The notes: generated from the letters alone by a model not told the origin. 64,000 nt of DNA from Petunia secreta (GCA_029990175.1 JARKIP010000017.1:14340001-14404000), one strand, 5' to 3'. Positions 1 to 12,242 are shown, counted from the first letter of the stretch. A program made the numbers and translations.

Positions 1-1665
1 ATTGTAACTTATAGGATTGTGGACGTTTCCTAGTGGGAAGCTTGAGTTGATCAATCAAAGTGGTGCTCACTACATTGACACAACTACCACTATCAATGAT
101 AAGAGAAGAAATGGTTCCTTGGACCTTATAATAAGCACGGAACAAATTCTCCCTTTGATCCGAATCCTCCTTCACTTGCACTCCTATTATTCTCCTTACC
201 ACAAGAGTAGAGGCAATGTCTTCCTCAAATTGCTCACCTTCTCCTCTTCCCCCATCAAAGTCATCATCACAAGGAACATCTTCATCTACCTCATCTATAT
301 CACTATCACCCGTTTGATAACCACCATCACCCAAGACAATAATGGTTCTCCTATTTTTACAATCCCTCATTATATGGCCTCGACAATTACATTTATAATA
401 TTGAATATTAGACAAACTTTTGCGTTTAGCTTTGTTACCTCCCACTTTTGGCTCTTCTTTGGGCTTGGCTTTGTTAAAATAGCCCTTGAACTCTCGCTTG
501 GGCTCCTTTGCTTTGTCCCATGGGGAATAGGTCTTCACATTGCCCCTTCCCTTGCTCCAATTGGTGGAGGTTCTCTTGGACTTGTAGGACTTGTCCAACT
601 TAAGCCCTTTCTCTACCTTAAGCGCCACTTGAAAAGCATCATACAAGGAATCAAATTGGTGAAATTCCATGGGAGAATAAATTTCCCTATTCAAGCCCCC
701 ACAAAACCTTGGAATGAGGAGTCGGTCCCCATCTTGAATATTAGCCATTATCCTTGTCTTCTCAAACTCATCAAAATATCCCAGGACCCCTTTGCTTCCT
801 TGTTGTAGAACTTCTTGAGCACTTCTTCATCATAGTTCTTGGGTAAAAATCGATCTTCCATCAAGGCCTTCATGGCTATCCATCTGCCCTCCGCAAGTAG
901 CCTATGAGTCACCCTTTGCCTATGCTTGGATTCCCACCAAGTAGAAGCATAGCCTTCAAATTGAGTGATAACATACTTGATTTTTGTAGCTTCTTGCACA
1001 TTGTTGGTTTGGAAGATCCTTTCCATTTTGACAACCCATTCTAGATAATCTTCGGGATCACTACCTCCTTGGAAAGTAGAAAGATTAATCTTGATGGTGT
1101 TCAATCCCCGCTCCTCATCATAATGCCTTCGATTTCCACCATGACCCCCATAGTGATAGTAGTCCTCTTCATGTTCCGCTCTCCCTTGGTAACCTCTCCC
1201 AAATCAACCACCTCGACCCCTATATCCTCTTTGTCGTGCCTCCCACCAGTAGAGAAATGGATCAATATCATAGTTATCATGTGCACGGAAGGATTCATCA
1301 TCATATGGACGATCATTTTGTGGGTGCACCATTCCTTCACGCCTTGGAGTTTCATTTCTTGGAGGATCATGAATGTGATCCTTTGCTTGTAGAGTGTCAT
1401 TTGGAGAGTAGGTGTCTTGGGCTACCATATGAGAATAACAGTCATTAGCCCGAGAAAGCCTACTAGGACCATCACCCCGCACCCCCACGGTTGGAGGTGT
1501 TTACAATACTTGCTTTTCGTATTTTTGAAGTCTAGACTTGCGGGATAGGTCATCAACGGTTCCTTTGATTTCCTTGAATTCATGATGGAAGGCATCAAAA
1601 CGAGCCATCATCGCATGAATCAAGGTATTTGTCTCCATGTTCACACCAACTTCCTTTTGAGCCAT
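1..1665 (-). pseudogene. gag: Ty3/gypsy gag plus start of protease, element E (broken)
   Basis: The frame starts at the ATG at 1665-1663 (MAQKEVGVNMET). It has in-frame stops near 1500 and at 1206-1204, and a frameshift near 790. The capsid-type gag domain is clear at about 1104-750 (STFQGGSDPEDYLEWVVKME, then EGYASTWWES). A zinc knuckle follows near 410-370 (KCNCRGHIMRDC), but its first cysteine reads tyrosine, a G-to-A change. The frame then continues through RENLFRAYYKVQG into the aspartic protease motif DSGSCVNVVS near 94-65, so gag and pol form one frame in this family, as in CRM chromoviruses. Gag would form the virus-like particle. This copy cannot make it. Confidence 0.85.
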
Positions 1666-2698
1666 AGTACCAACAAACAATTAAACAAACAAAGGTTAGT
1701 AGAAAGAGTCCTTACAATTTCACTCCGTAAGTGTTTACACTTGATTTGATTGCACTCAATCCACTCGTGTTTGCACTCAATGTTTGGCTTTTACGCGCTC
1801 GAATACTCTCACCACACTTTCCTTTTACCTCTCTTGGCTAATGCAAGTTGCTCTTCGCTCTCAAGTCCGATTCAACAATCAAACACAATCCAATTCGAGA
1901 TGGAATGGAGTTGATGTAGCAAAGAACGGACAATTTAAGCTAATGGATGGAAATTAGAAAAAGTCAACGAAATGAAAGAAGAAAAGAATGAATCGAATTC
2001 GGATTTGGATGAAATTGTGTTTATGATCTAGAAACTCACTGTACTTAATGATAAAAATGAAATTTAGTTGATTGGAAACCATTCAGGGGCTTTTGCAAGC
2101 AATCTGTCTAAGAAAACTGTTTTTCCAGAAATTGTTGTTCTATGCGATCGCGTGAGAAGTGTCGGGATCGGGATTCAACAGCTTCCTAGTCACGTGCAAT
2201 CGTGTGGGTAGGTCACGACCGCGTAGAGAAATAAACGTGCGCTATCGCGCAGGCTGGCGCGCAATCGCGTGGATTTCTGGAGTTTATGCATAACCCATTT
2301 TTTCAGCACACCTTTTCACTTGAATCTTTTCAATTCAGCTTATTTTTGCTCTAAATTTGAGATATATGCTCCTTGTTAGTCTGCTAACAAGCCCCAATAG
2401 TTGATTCTTTAAAAGCAACACCCAAAATGCAAAACTCCCAATTTACTATTTGATGAACTTGAAGAACCCTAACTTTTGATTCTTCCAATTGATGCTCCAA
2501 TCGTTGTTTGTTGTCCAATTCCTTCAAGTTGTAGCTTCTAGGGTCAACTTTTAACAAGTGATAGTAAAAATTTCATCCAAAGGAAACCTAAATCTATGAC
2601 TCAATTTTTCGATTTTTGAATTTTTGATTTCTTTGTAATTTTCAGATTTTGATAAACAAAAACCTAGGTAGTGTTTGTAGGAACAAACTCTAATCCAG
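1666..2698 (-). other. Element E untranslated leader with GC-rich palindromes
   Basis: This is the region between primer site and gag start. It is AT-rich apart from 2143-2272, which holds several versions of the word CGCGATCGCG (GCGATCGCG, GCTATCGCGC, GCAATCGCG, CACGACCGCG). No gene is visible. Confidence 0.7.
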
Positions 2699-2710
2699 GC
2701 TCTGATACCA
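2699..2710 (-). other. Primer binding site (initiator tRNA-Met), element E
   Basis: The minus strand reads TGGTATCAGAGC, complementary to the 3' end of plant initiator tRNA-Met, two bases inside the LTR end. Confidence 0.9.
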
Positions 2711-2712
2711 AA

Positions 2713-3490
2713 TGATATAAATCAAACTAAGAATAGAAAAATAACAAGAAAAAAATAAAATGATTAAAGCAAGACCCAATTTGAATTGATTTGGAATTAA
2801 GAAAATAGATTAGGAGGTGAGGCCTAATCACCCCTTAAAACAACAACCAAAAATAACCTATACTATTTGATCCTCAATCGGTCTAGTTCAATTGCAAATC
2901 AAGGACAGATGTGCTTAAGCAAACAAGCTTAGCCAATAAACTCACAATCATTAATGTCATAAAAAAAGCTAACCGTAATAAATGATGAATAAGGAGCTTA
3001 TATAGTAGTTCTAAATTTGGCATAAAATATCCTAATTGCCCCTAATGTGGGTTGAAGGAAAGTCATTAAACTTAAGATAAGATTCTGGTTATTACCACAG
3101 CGCCATCGCGCCAATAACTGCGCGATCGGGCAGTATGGGCAATTGGAGCTTCGCGATCGTGGTTATGGTTACGCGATCGCGAAGACAATTGTCTTCATCC
3201 CTTTTCAGCTTCATGCGCGATCGCGTCTGATGTCTCGCGATTGCGCTGAGCAAACAGGAGGCTGCCTGACATGATCGCGCTGAGCACTTTCATGACCTTG
3301 CACGATCGTGTCTGAAGTCTCGCGATCGCAATGAGCAATTTTTGGTTCTGAGGCAGTGAGCTTGCAAACAGGTCCTGAAGCCTCCAAAATCTCCCCCAGC
3401 AGCTTCAGTTTTGAGAAAGTGGCCTGCAACTGTTGCAACTCCCGTACTTGGCTTCTTGTAAATGGTTTACTCACAAGCCGGATTGCATCA
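2713..3490 (-). repeat. LTR of element E (5' LTR)
   Basis: On the minus strand it starts TGATGCAATCCGG at 3490 and ends in CA at 2713, next to the primer site; about 778 bp. The start matches the TGATGC start of elements A, B and C. The first part encodes a pol-tail-like frame (3474-3211). The region 3336-3101 is an array of CGCGATCGCG-type words. A TATATAA sequence lies at 3004-2998. Confidence 0.8.
2998..3004 (-). promoter_or_regulatory. LTR TATA box, element E
   Basis: The minus strand reads TATATAAG about 100 bp downstream of the palindromic array, the same layout as in the LTRs of A and C. Confidence 0.5.
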
Positions 3491-3824
3491 GAGGCTCACA
3501 CAGGAAGCTTTTTAACCTTTCCAAGGAAGATGATGTCAGGAACTATGTTAACACCTACCGCCGAACTTTCACTACCAAGAATGGGAAAAACTAATTAGCA
3601 AGGCTCCTAAGATTCAGAGGCTGGTAACTCCCTTGACTCTGCAAAGAAAGAGGCCAGAATCGCTGACCAAGAAGAAGAGAATTGCCAAGGCCAAGTCTGA
3701 GGCAGCTGAATATCAGAAGCTTCTTGCCTCAAGGTTGAAGGAGCAAAGAGAAAGGCGTAGTGAGAGTTTGGCTAAGAAGAGGTCTAGACTCTTTGCAGCT
3801 TCTAAGCCATCCATTGCTGCTTAG
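3491..3824 (+). pseudogene. RPS6: 40S ribosomal protein eS6 (RPS6) 3' fragment
   Basis: The plus strand encodes KLFNLSKEDDVRNYVNTYRR and TFTTKNGKN, then, after a frame change near 3590 that creates a stop, SKAPKIQRLVTPLTLQRKRP through to SLAKKRSRLFAASKPSIAA and a stop at 3822-3824. This is the C-terminal third of eS6, a small-subunit protein whose serine-rich tail is phosphorylated by S6 kinase. No intron is seen. A 3'-UTR-like stretch ends in a run of nine A near 3945-3955, which suggests a processed (retrocopied) origin. The 5' part is cut off at the LTR junction with element E. The frameshift and the missing N-terminus make it non-functional. Confidence 0.85.
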
Positions 3825-4626
3825 GATCAGTAGTGGGATGTATTTCCTGCTATATTTCGAGTCTGTTTTAGTGGGATGTATTACATGCTATTGGTAATTT
3901 TGAGTGTTCCCGAGTTTTTGCATTGATCTGATACTTTTAAGATTGAAAAAAAAACTATGGTGTACTTCAAATCTTTGATAGCATTTTTCTTGCACTGCTT
4001 GATGAAAAGTTACTGATAATTACTATGTAGAACTTGAATGTTCAAGTCTGTAAATAAAAATTGAAGAAAGTTAAAAAAGAAAAGAATTGTAGATATCATA
4101 AACAATTGCGAACATGCATGGTTGCTTAGTTAAAGTTGTGTCACACTTTGACTTCGTGCACTGCGTTGAGAAGATAAAAAAATATATAGGTTAGTTATTG
4201 TTATGTGACTTCGACTTGACAAAGCAATTTGGCTAACTAAAAAGGCCATTGAGCTTATCCCTAGTTGGCGCAAGGAGACAACATGGAAACATTATAGTCA
4301 TAATTGAAGTCATTACTTTTGTAGATATGTATGAAAAAAGAATGACCTGCCTATCTAACTTATTCTAGGAAAAATCCAAAACTGACTTCAACATGTAATA
4401 GGGGAGTCACAAAACTCAAATGCAGCAAAGACATTGATTAAAAAATTTACACTAAAGGAGGCACCTATTTGGCCCATACGAGTTGTTGTAAATCCTTAGT
4501 GTCATCATCCAATTATTCTTCTCTTATTAGTTTTATTTCCTAAATTACTCCAATTCGGACCGCACATTGGACATAAAATACATCCAACAAGATGTATTCT
4601 GTTTCTTGACAAGGAGGACTAATGCG
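3825..4626. other. Intergenic, including eS6 3'-UTR-like sequence
   Basis: About 3825-3955 looks like the 3' UTR of the eS6 copy and ends in an A-run. The rest is AT-rich with no gene or repeat I recognise. Confidence 0.5.
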
Positions 4627-5751
4627 CGCTACAAGAAAATACATCTATAGCTAAGCAGCAAATTGTAGCTAAATTTAAAAAATTCCGTGGTTAAAGTCTT
4701 TAGCTACAATTATTTATTCCGTAGCATACCGTAGCTAAATGTAGGGTGGCTAAAAGTTAGCTACATACTTTACATGTTCCGTGGCCAAGAACTATTACTT
4801 ATTGCCACAAAATTTTCTATGTTGTAGCTGAAATTACAAAATCTTTTGCCACGAAAAATATACTTGTAGTAATTAATTTTATTTTTTGCCACGAAATAAT
4901 TACTTATAGCAATTTATTTATTTTTTGCCACGACAAACTGAACATGTACATGTAGCCACAAAGTATTCGCTTGTGGCCAAAAATATTTAATTTTCTGGTA
5001 AAGATGATATTAATTAATTAGTTAGAATTTATCTCTAAATTGAGGTTTCGACCCCTGGATTAGGACTCCCATTTTATCTATCTAGCTAATCTATTATTAT
5101 TATTATTATTATTATTTATTATTATTATTAATTAGCAAATTTATTAAGATTGCACCCGTAAAGAACAACATAACATACATGCATCATCATCTCTTGTAGT
5201 TGAAATGTTATACCCATACTAAAGAGTCTTGAAAGCAAGCACCACAGATCCAGTTGGCTGACTGAGTTGAACTTCGCGTCATTCGAAAGCACGCCCAAGC
5301 CATTCAATTTTAAGGAGCAAATAAGTGTTTTCTATCACCGATGTGGGAATATAAATACATCTCATGCTTCTTTTAAAAAATATCTTTTCAGTAAATATTC
5401 TAAAAATTAATTTTTGAAAGTTAATATTATATGTATTTAAATAAATATCTGTCAAGCAACATACCATAATTAAGGTACAATATCTTCAATAAAGCCAAAC
5501 TTCTTAATTTTGACTGTAAATTCGGGCAATAAATTTTTAAGTTTTATGAAATAAAAATTATAAGAAATATTGAAAAGGTAGTATAAGTCACAATAATTAC
5601 TAATTAAAAAAATATGTATAAATATACTAAGGTAAAAAATCTTGTTTAACTCTCGAAAATCCAAATTATGCCAAATAAAGTGGATCGGCGGGAGTTATAA
5701 ATATGTCATATATAATAGATAGTTTAAAAATTAGTTTGATCCTTTAGCATA

Positions 5752-6368
5752 TACAGTCAAACCTCGTTATAGTGGCAACGTTCCTCTGGAACTTTCATGG
5801 CCGCTATGGTGAGGTGTTGTTATATATGTATACTGATATTTGACGTTTAGATCTTATTTAGTTATTCTAACCGAAAAGTATGCAAAAAAATATATTAATT
5901 TTAAAAATCTCAATAGATGTTCATATTTCATTAATTAAAAAATATAACAGGTTAATACATTATTAAGAAATTCATAACTAGTTGTACCGAACCGATAAAT
6001 TATAAAAATTTAAGGAAGCAAGTACGAAATTTATTCCATTGTCAAACTATACACACTTGATACAATTTTTTATAATTATTTTTATGGTATGAATTTGAAA
6101 AAGCAAATATATTTATGGTACAAATAATTATTATAAATATTTTATATGTTATTTTTAATGTAATATATCTCTTACAAAATATAATTACATAATATTTGAG
6201 TATGACTGTTATAGAGAGGTAATTCAAAGAGCGTACCGCTATAGCGAACACCCTTGCTGTTGTAGGTAGAATGTTACTATAGAGAGGTAAAATATAATAT
6301 GAAAAATTGGTTCTGGATAAAATTAGGCCTAATATAACGAGGGTCTGTTATAATGAGGTTTGACTGTA
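5752..6368. mobile_element. MITE nested inside the CACTA element
   Basis: The ends are TACAGTCAAACCTCGTTATA and the reverse complement of its right partner, TACAGTCAAACCTCATTATA. It is flanked on both sides by CATA. The sequence on either side joins into one copy of the host tandem repeat, so the boundaries are supported by an empty-site comparison inside the window. No coding capacity. Confidence 0.75.
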
Positions 6369-6394
6369 CATATCTAATAAAAAAGGCAATTATT

Positions 6395-6511
<117 letters not shown>

Positions 6512-6803
6512 CTGGAACGGCGAACGAGGAGTATGAGAAGAGAGTTTCGAAGGTCAGATCGGATTGGCTGGTAAAGCTTGTGTTCCAGGTCAATAAAGAG
6601 TACAAACTAGTACTGCTAACAAAGCGAGACTGCTAAAGAAGAGCTTGTTCCGGTTCCGGATACGAGAATAAGAAGAACGGAAGTACAAGAGGACAAGAAG
6701 GAGAAGAGGCGAGTACAGTTTCACTTGCTTGGTAACCTCTTTCCCGATCAGAGATAGGAAAGAGCGCCGTTATCGGACATTGCAGGCTGAGCATCTATTT
6801 CTC
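6512..6803. other. GC-richer unassigned insert between two microsatellites
   Basis: About 290 bp with much higher GC than its surroundings, framed by a CA/TA tract on the left and a GT/TA tract on the right. There is no long reading frame. The composition resembles plant organelle (mitochondrial) DNA, but I cannot match it to a named gene. Confidence 0.4.

Positions 6804-6851
<48 letters not shown>
6804..6851. repeat. Microsatellite (GT)n(TA)n
   Basis: A short GT tract followed by about 19 TA units. Confidence 0.9.
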
Positions 6852-6852
<1 letters not shown>

Positions 6853-8383
6853 TAACGATTTAAAATACTTAAAAGACATAACAACATCTCGATTAAAGCA
6901 AAACTTATTTAACTCTCGAAACCGATAATTGGAAATTATATTTTACTTTTTTTTTGTCTTTACTATTTGAAACTTAATAAATTCATTAACTTATATAAAA
7001 TTTCTATATCACTTTGTCGTGATAAATAAATCTAGATAATTAGCCAATTATTACCACTTATTATTATACAAATTTGAATTGTGACAAATAAAGTGAAACC
7101 GATGTTATAATAATTAAATTTTATATAATAAATAATTTAAAAAATTATTTACTCGTTTAGTACGTAAATATCTAATGAAGAAGTCAACTCTTCATACACA
7201 CACACAAATATAATTAGTTATATAATATAATAATTCATAATTATTGATAATTCAAAATAATTTAAAGAAAGCATAGAGTCGAAGAAAAAATTATTTTAAC
7301 TATCAAAATCCGCATTGAGCCAAAAAAGTGAAAGAGATGAAGTAACGGTAGATTCTATATAATAAATAATTCTAAATTAGTTTATTCATTTAGTACAGAC
7401 ACATCGAATAAAGAAGACAATTCTACACACTAATAACAAATATATAGTAGTTAATATATGCACATAATTAGTTATATAATATAAATAAGCACTTATAGTA
7501 ATTTAAATTTTAGGTATCTAGTTAATTATATATAAAATTATATTTTTACTTAAAATTTACATACAAAATTATTTAACTAATACTAAAAAATAATAAAAAT
7601 AAAATATGAGTTTGATATCGGCAAGAAGTTAGTTCATAACATTGACGGTACAAGTATACAAAAGATCTGAAGATTATATTTTGCACTTTTAGTCTTTGTT
7701 ATTTGATACTCTATAAATTAATTAATTTATATATAACTATGCTATCATTTTATCATCAAAAATAATTCTAGATATATAACCAATTGTTGCCATTAATTTT
7801 TTATAATTTTAAAAAAATTATCGATTCAATATTTGCTTCAAATAATTTAGAAGTATTACTATATTAAATCGAAAATGTGGCAAAAATCTGTGATTAGTTA
7901 TGATATTTTATTGTAGCAATAATTTAGTGGCTATTAAACCAACTGTTGCCACGAGTACTAGATAAGTTGAATAAATATATTAATTAATTAGCTACACTTT
8001 TTATTTCAAATAATTAATTACGGCTAAAATTAATATTGCTATAGTAACTTCAACCACATGACTAAAGATTATGATTAACTATTTATAGTTGAAGCAAAAT
8101 ATTCGTATAGCTCCAATATTTTGTTACAAATAATTTATTGTGGCTAAAGGATTGCTATTGCTACATTAACTTTAAATGTGTGGCAATAATAATTGTTTAA
8201 CTACAAAATATGATTGCAACAATAAGTTTGTAGCTATTTAGATAGTTATTGCCACAAAAGTTAGCAAATATTTTGTTACAAAAAATTTGTTGTGGCTAAA
8301 AAGTTACTACTGCTATAATAAATATAAATGTGTAGCAAAAACTAATATTTAGCTACGAAATCTTGTTGTAACAATAAATTTGT

Positions 8384-8385
<2 letters not shown>

Positions 8386-8442
<57 letters not shown>
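8386..8442. repeat. Microsatellite (AT)n
   Basis: About 28 perfect AT units within the right part of the CACTA element. Confidence 0.95.
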
Positions 8443-8445
<3 letters not shown>

Positions 8446-8640
8446 TTATTGCTACCAAAGTTAGCAACTATAGGGATAATGTGGATTTAGCTTTGCCAAT
8501 ATTATTTTCGTGGCTAACAAATTTTATGAAATTATAAATAGCTATGGAATCTTAATTTTTGTAGCTAAAACTAGGTATTAGCCATGAGATTCATATTCGT
8601 AGCTAAGGATTCATAGCTATAGATGTACTTTCTTGTAGTG

Positions 8641-9345
8641 GCACCGGCAAAATTTAGTTGGGGTTTACTCCCGGAAAAAAAAAATTGTGATAAAAACAAA
8701 AGTTCAAAATAGTATCTTTAGACTTAGATTCAAAGTTAGCCCTATCCTGTAACATCGATCATTAATAATAGTCCTCCATGTTAGCAACAATGGTGCACTT
8801 CTAGTTCTCTAAGAAACTTTTGTCCTTTTTTTTAAAAAAAAAATTAGTTTCCTTCACAACTTATAGAACTGTATGTTCAGTCTTCTTCCTCGTTTTCTAG
8901 TAAAAACAACAGCTCCATGCGAGAGAATGAGAGAAGAGTATTGCTCTTTGTTCTGTTCAGTGAAAACAAAGTTTGGACTATTCATATTCTAACCCTAGCT
9001 ATTTGATTAAGAACTCTATTCGCAGCTTGTTTGGGTGATTCCCACACGTTCTTTTCTATAATGAATCATATTATATTGTATTGTGTTATATTGTATTGTA
9101 TTGTATTATATTATATTATATTATATTACATTACATTATTTTTGTTAGTATTATGTTTGGATATATTATGTTATTTTTTATCATTTCATAATAACACACA
9201 CTAGAAATTCAATTAATGAACTTACAATATTGTAACAAAAAATATTGAATGGGATTACAGTTAGTAAGGTAAAGGATAAAATATGATTATTAAATAATAA
9301 GTAAGAGTAAGATGAAAGAAAATATAAGGTAACTACGCCATATAG
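8641..9345. other. Intergenic; from about 9025, left half of a MITE split by element D
   Basis: No gene is visible in 8641-9024. From about 9025 (CAGCTTGTTTGGGTGATTC) the sequence forms an inverted pair with about 21189-21325, where the opposite-strand end reads CGACTTATTTAGATAGTTC. Both arms carry TATTGTATTGTA-type runs. Most differences between the arms are G/A or C/T. Confidence 0.4.
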
Positions 9346-10739
9346 TGAAACGACCTTAGGTAGTCCTTTCGGAAGTTAGGACTCCGATTGGCATACTGAT
9401 AATTTTAAAAATTTTATAATGTCCATTAGGACTTGTTTATAAAAATTTGAGTTAAATCGGACCTCGTTTAGGTATCGGAAGAAGGTTTCAGTTTTCGTTT
9501 TCGGTAAATTTAAAAAAGAGGTTTTTGAGCTCAATTTTGGCGAATGAGCTCCGATTCAAAATCTGAAAGTGTCGTTAGGTTCGTATGATTATTTATAAAT
9601 TGTGTGAACTTTCAGAAGTGAATTTTGAGGTCGTTCGGATAGTTTTCCCTGAAATGCCGAAAGTTAAATAATTTGATCTTTATCCGTTTAATTCGCATCT
9701 TGAGTTTTTGGAATCCGATTTGAGATCAGTCTTAGCGAGTACGTCACATAAATTTGGTATTAACTTGTACGAAAAATTTGGAATTATTTTGAATATCATA
9801 GAGTACCATTTTAATTTTCGTTAAGAAAAAAAAATATAAAAGTAAAAGAAAAAAAAGGAAAAAGGACAAAAGAATTTAAATGGAATGGCGGTGGGCTGGA
9901 CAGGGATATATATCCCTTCAGCTTCATTTTGAAGCTTACAAAACGAGAATGGAGCAGAATCGAAAAACAAAAGCAAAAGAGAAAATACATGAGGAAAAAA
10001 TACCAGAAAATAAGAAAAGAGAATTTCACCCCGAACATTCAGGTAATGATCTTAATATATTATTTTAGTTTATTACGTGTGTTTGAATATATTTTGACGG
10101 TAAAAAATTGGGATATTAGACTCGTTTTAATAAGTTCAATTAATAGTTTAAAGAGTTAATTGGACCCTGATAATAGAATTGAGTATATATTCGTACTCAG
10201 TGAGTTATGGGCAATATATAAATGTAATTTATTTAAGTTTGGTTATGTGAACTTAAAACCTACACATAGGCCTGGCCTGCGTATTGCGTATTCGAATGAG
10301 GTATCAGGTTCTTAACCGGATTGCCCTAAGATGTGAGGAATGAAGCCTTTAGCCTAATTTGATATATTTTCTGCTTATTAAATAAACAGGATCTTTTGGC
10401 AGTGAATCCAAAGGATAAAGCGATAGTTGAGTAGCAATTTAAAATGAGGTAAGTGTTTGTATCCATTTCTTTGGAGGCCCTTGGCCTTATGGATAATCTG
10501 CCACGTATTCCCCACGTGTGTAGCTGCCGATAGGCGTACTCATTACGCCTTAGCTTTGGATTTACATTGTATATTATATGCTATGTCCTGTTGTTGGTAT
10601 TGCATTTAGAATCTAAGCATTGTACTCTGGCTATGAGTTGGCATATACTTTCCGGTTGTCGATGAGAGTCCCGCGCTGGTGATGGGTTATTATTGCATCA
10701 TGTTGCATTCATATGCATCATGTGCATTCATATGCATTA

Positions 10740-11160
10740 TATTGCATTCATATCGGGTGCATGAGGATTCTGCCCCAGGAGCAGGAGGATTCCGCTCCTT
10801 GCATCATATTTAGGGGTAGGAGGATTCCGCCGCAGGAACAGGAGGATTCCACTGCATTGTACATATTGAGGGGTAGGAGGATTCCGCCCCTAGAAGCAGG
10901 AGCATTCCGCTCCATTGTATCATATTGAGGATAGGAGGACTTCGCCCTAGGAGCAGGAGGAATTGAGCTCCATTGAATATATTGAGGGATAGGAGGATTC
11001 CGCCCCAGGAGCAGGAAGATTCCGCTCCATTGCATCATATTGAGGGTAGGAGGATTCCACCCTAGGAGCAGGAGGATTCTGCTCCATTGCATCATATTTA
11101 GGTATAGGAGGATTCCGCTCCATTGCATCATATTGAGGGTAGGAGGATTCCGCTCCATTC
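10740..11160. repeat. 57-bp minisatellite array, LTR 1 (about 7 units)
   Basis: The unit contains AGGAGGATTCCGCCCCAGGA, then GCAGGAGGATTCCGCTCC, then ATTGCATCATATTGAGGG. Since 57 is 19 codons, frames stay open across the array on both strands and give artefact proteins with a 19-residue period. Confidence 0.9.
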
Positions 11161-11319
11161 ATTTGGCACATGTGACCCCCATTGCATCATACTGCATTCA
11201 TCTCATTTCATTGCACCGCATGCTGATTATTGTGTGTGTATTATGCTGTCTTTTGTGTATGAGGCATGTATACCAAATTGTGGACATATTTCCGTTTGCC
11301 TATATATTTCTGGCTCGTA

Positions 11320-11560
11320 TTCTGGGTTGCACGACGCAACAATATAAACATATGGATCAGGTTTTACGCCGCAATAGTATAAATATATGAATCGAGTTGC
11401 ACGCCGCAACAGTATAAATATATGGATCGGGTTGCACGCTGCATTGGTATAGACATTTGGATGGGGTTGCACGCCGCAATGGTATAAACATATGGATCGG
11501 GTTGCACGCCGCAACATTATGAACATATGGATTGGGTTGCACGCCGCAACAATATCTACA
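11320..11560. repeat. 35-bp minisatellite array, LTR 1 (about 7 units)
   Basis: The unit is GGGTTGCACGCCGCAACAGT followed by ATAAACATATGGATC. Spacing is regular at 35 bp with a few substitutions per unit. Confidence 0.9.
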
Positions 11561-12242
11561 TATAATAAGATGTATTTCTGATTGTTGATATGTTTGGGAT
11601 ACCTATATGTTCTATCTATCTTATGTTCCTGGTTATTTATGAGTTTTTGGTTCCATACATATTTCCAGTTATTATCTGGCTCTGTTTTTTTTTTTTTTAA
11701 TAATTTAAATAAGAAGAATTTGGTTTATCTGCTTCTTTTCTCCATGGCTAGCTATCCTATTCTTTGAGGTGGCTACTCTGCCCCACTTATCGAGTCCTTT
11801 TGACTTACCCTTGTTTGTTGTTTGATTCTTGTCTATTTATTTTGTTTCGGCAGGTTCGCTCCAGGATTGAGTTCGTCACGTTGTTCAGGAGTGAAGATGA
11901 TTTCAGCTGTCAGGGTGAGCCAGCTTTTATTCCGGATGGCCACCAGTTTTATGTTTATTATTTCAGTTGTATTTTGCTCCCTTCAGGAGGTATCTGTCTT
12001 CTTTTGTACTCTTTGATGTCTATTCTGGATAGCCCTAAATCTAGTATGTTCGGTAGTCAGCTGTAATTTCTTTTGTACAACTTAAAGATATCAGTATGTC
12101 TGTGCTTTTTCTAAGTCTTGTTCCTATTTATGAATTGAATTATATTTATTTTCCTAATTTAATTGGTAAGGGTTCGCCTGACGGGTCTAGGGGAGGATGT
12201 CGGGTGCCCACACGGCCTAGCCATATTTCGGATCGTGTCAGT

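Larger units (their letters stand above)
1..3490 (-). mobile_element. Element E: 5' part of a Ty3/gypsy LTR retrotransposon (CRM-like)
   Basis: Read on the minus strand the order is LTR (3490-2713), primer binding site (2710-2699), leader (2698-1666), gag (1665 leftward) and the first residues of the protease at the left edge. The rest of pol and the 3' LTR lie outside the window. The frame at the LTR start encodes SKPFTRSQVRELQ, which resembles the pol C-terminal tail of CRM-type chromoviruses whose pol frame runs into the LTR. Related to elements A, B and C here. It inserted into an eS6-derived sequence that resumes at 3491. The target duplication cannot be checked because the other end is missing. 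Confidence 0.85.
9346..12240 (+). repeat. Element D first LTR (2895 bp)
   Basis: Starts TGAAACGACCTTAGG and ends GTGTCA, just before the primer site. It contains a 57-bp minisatellite at about 10740-11160 and a 35-bp minisatellite at about 11320-11560. All reading frames in it are repeat-driven. Confidence 0.9.

Noticed and set aside
17..808. 263-codon plus-strand frame at the left edge
   Set aside because: It is antisense to a clear gag and protease frame with zinc-knuckle and DSG motifs, so it is a shadow.
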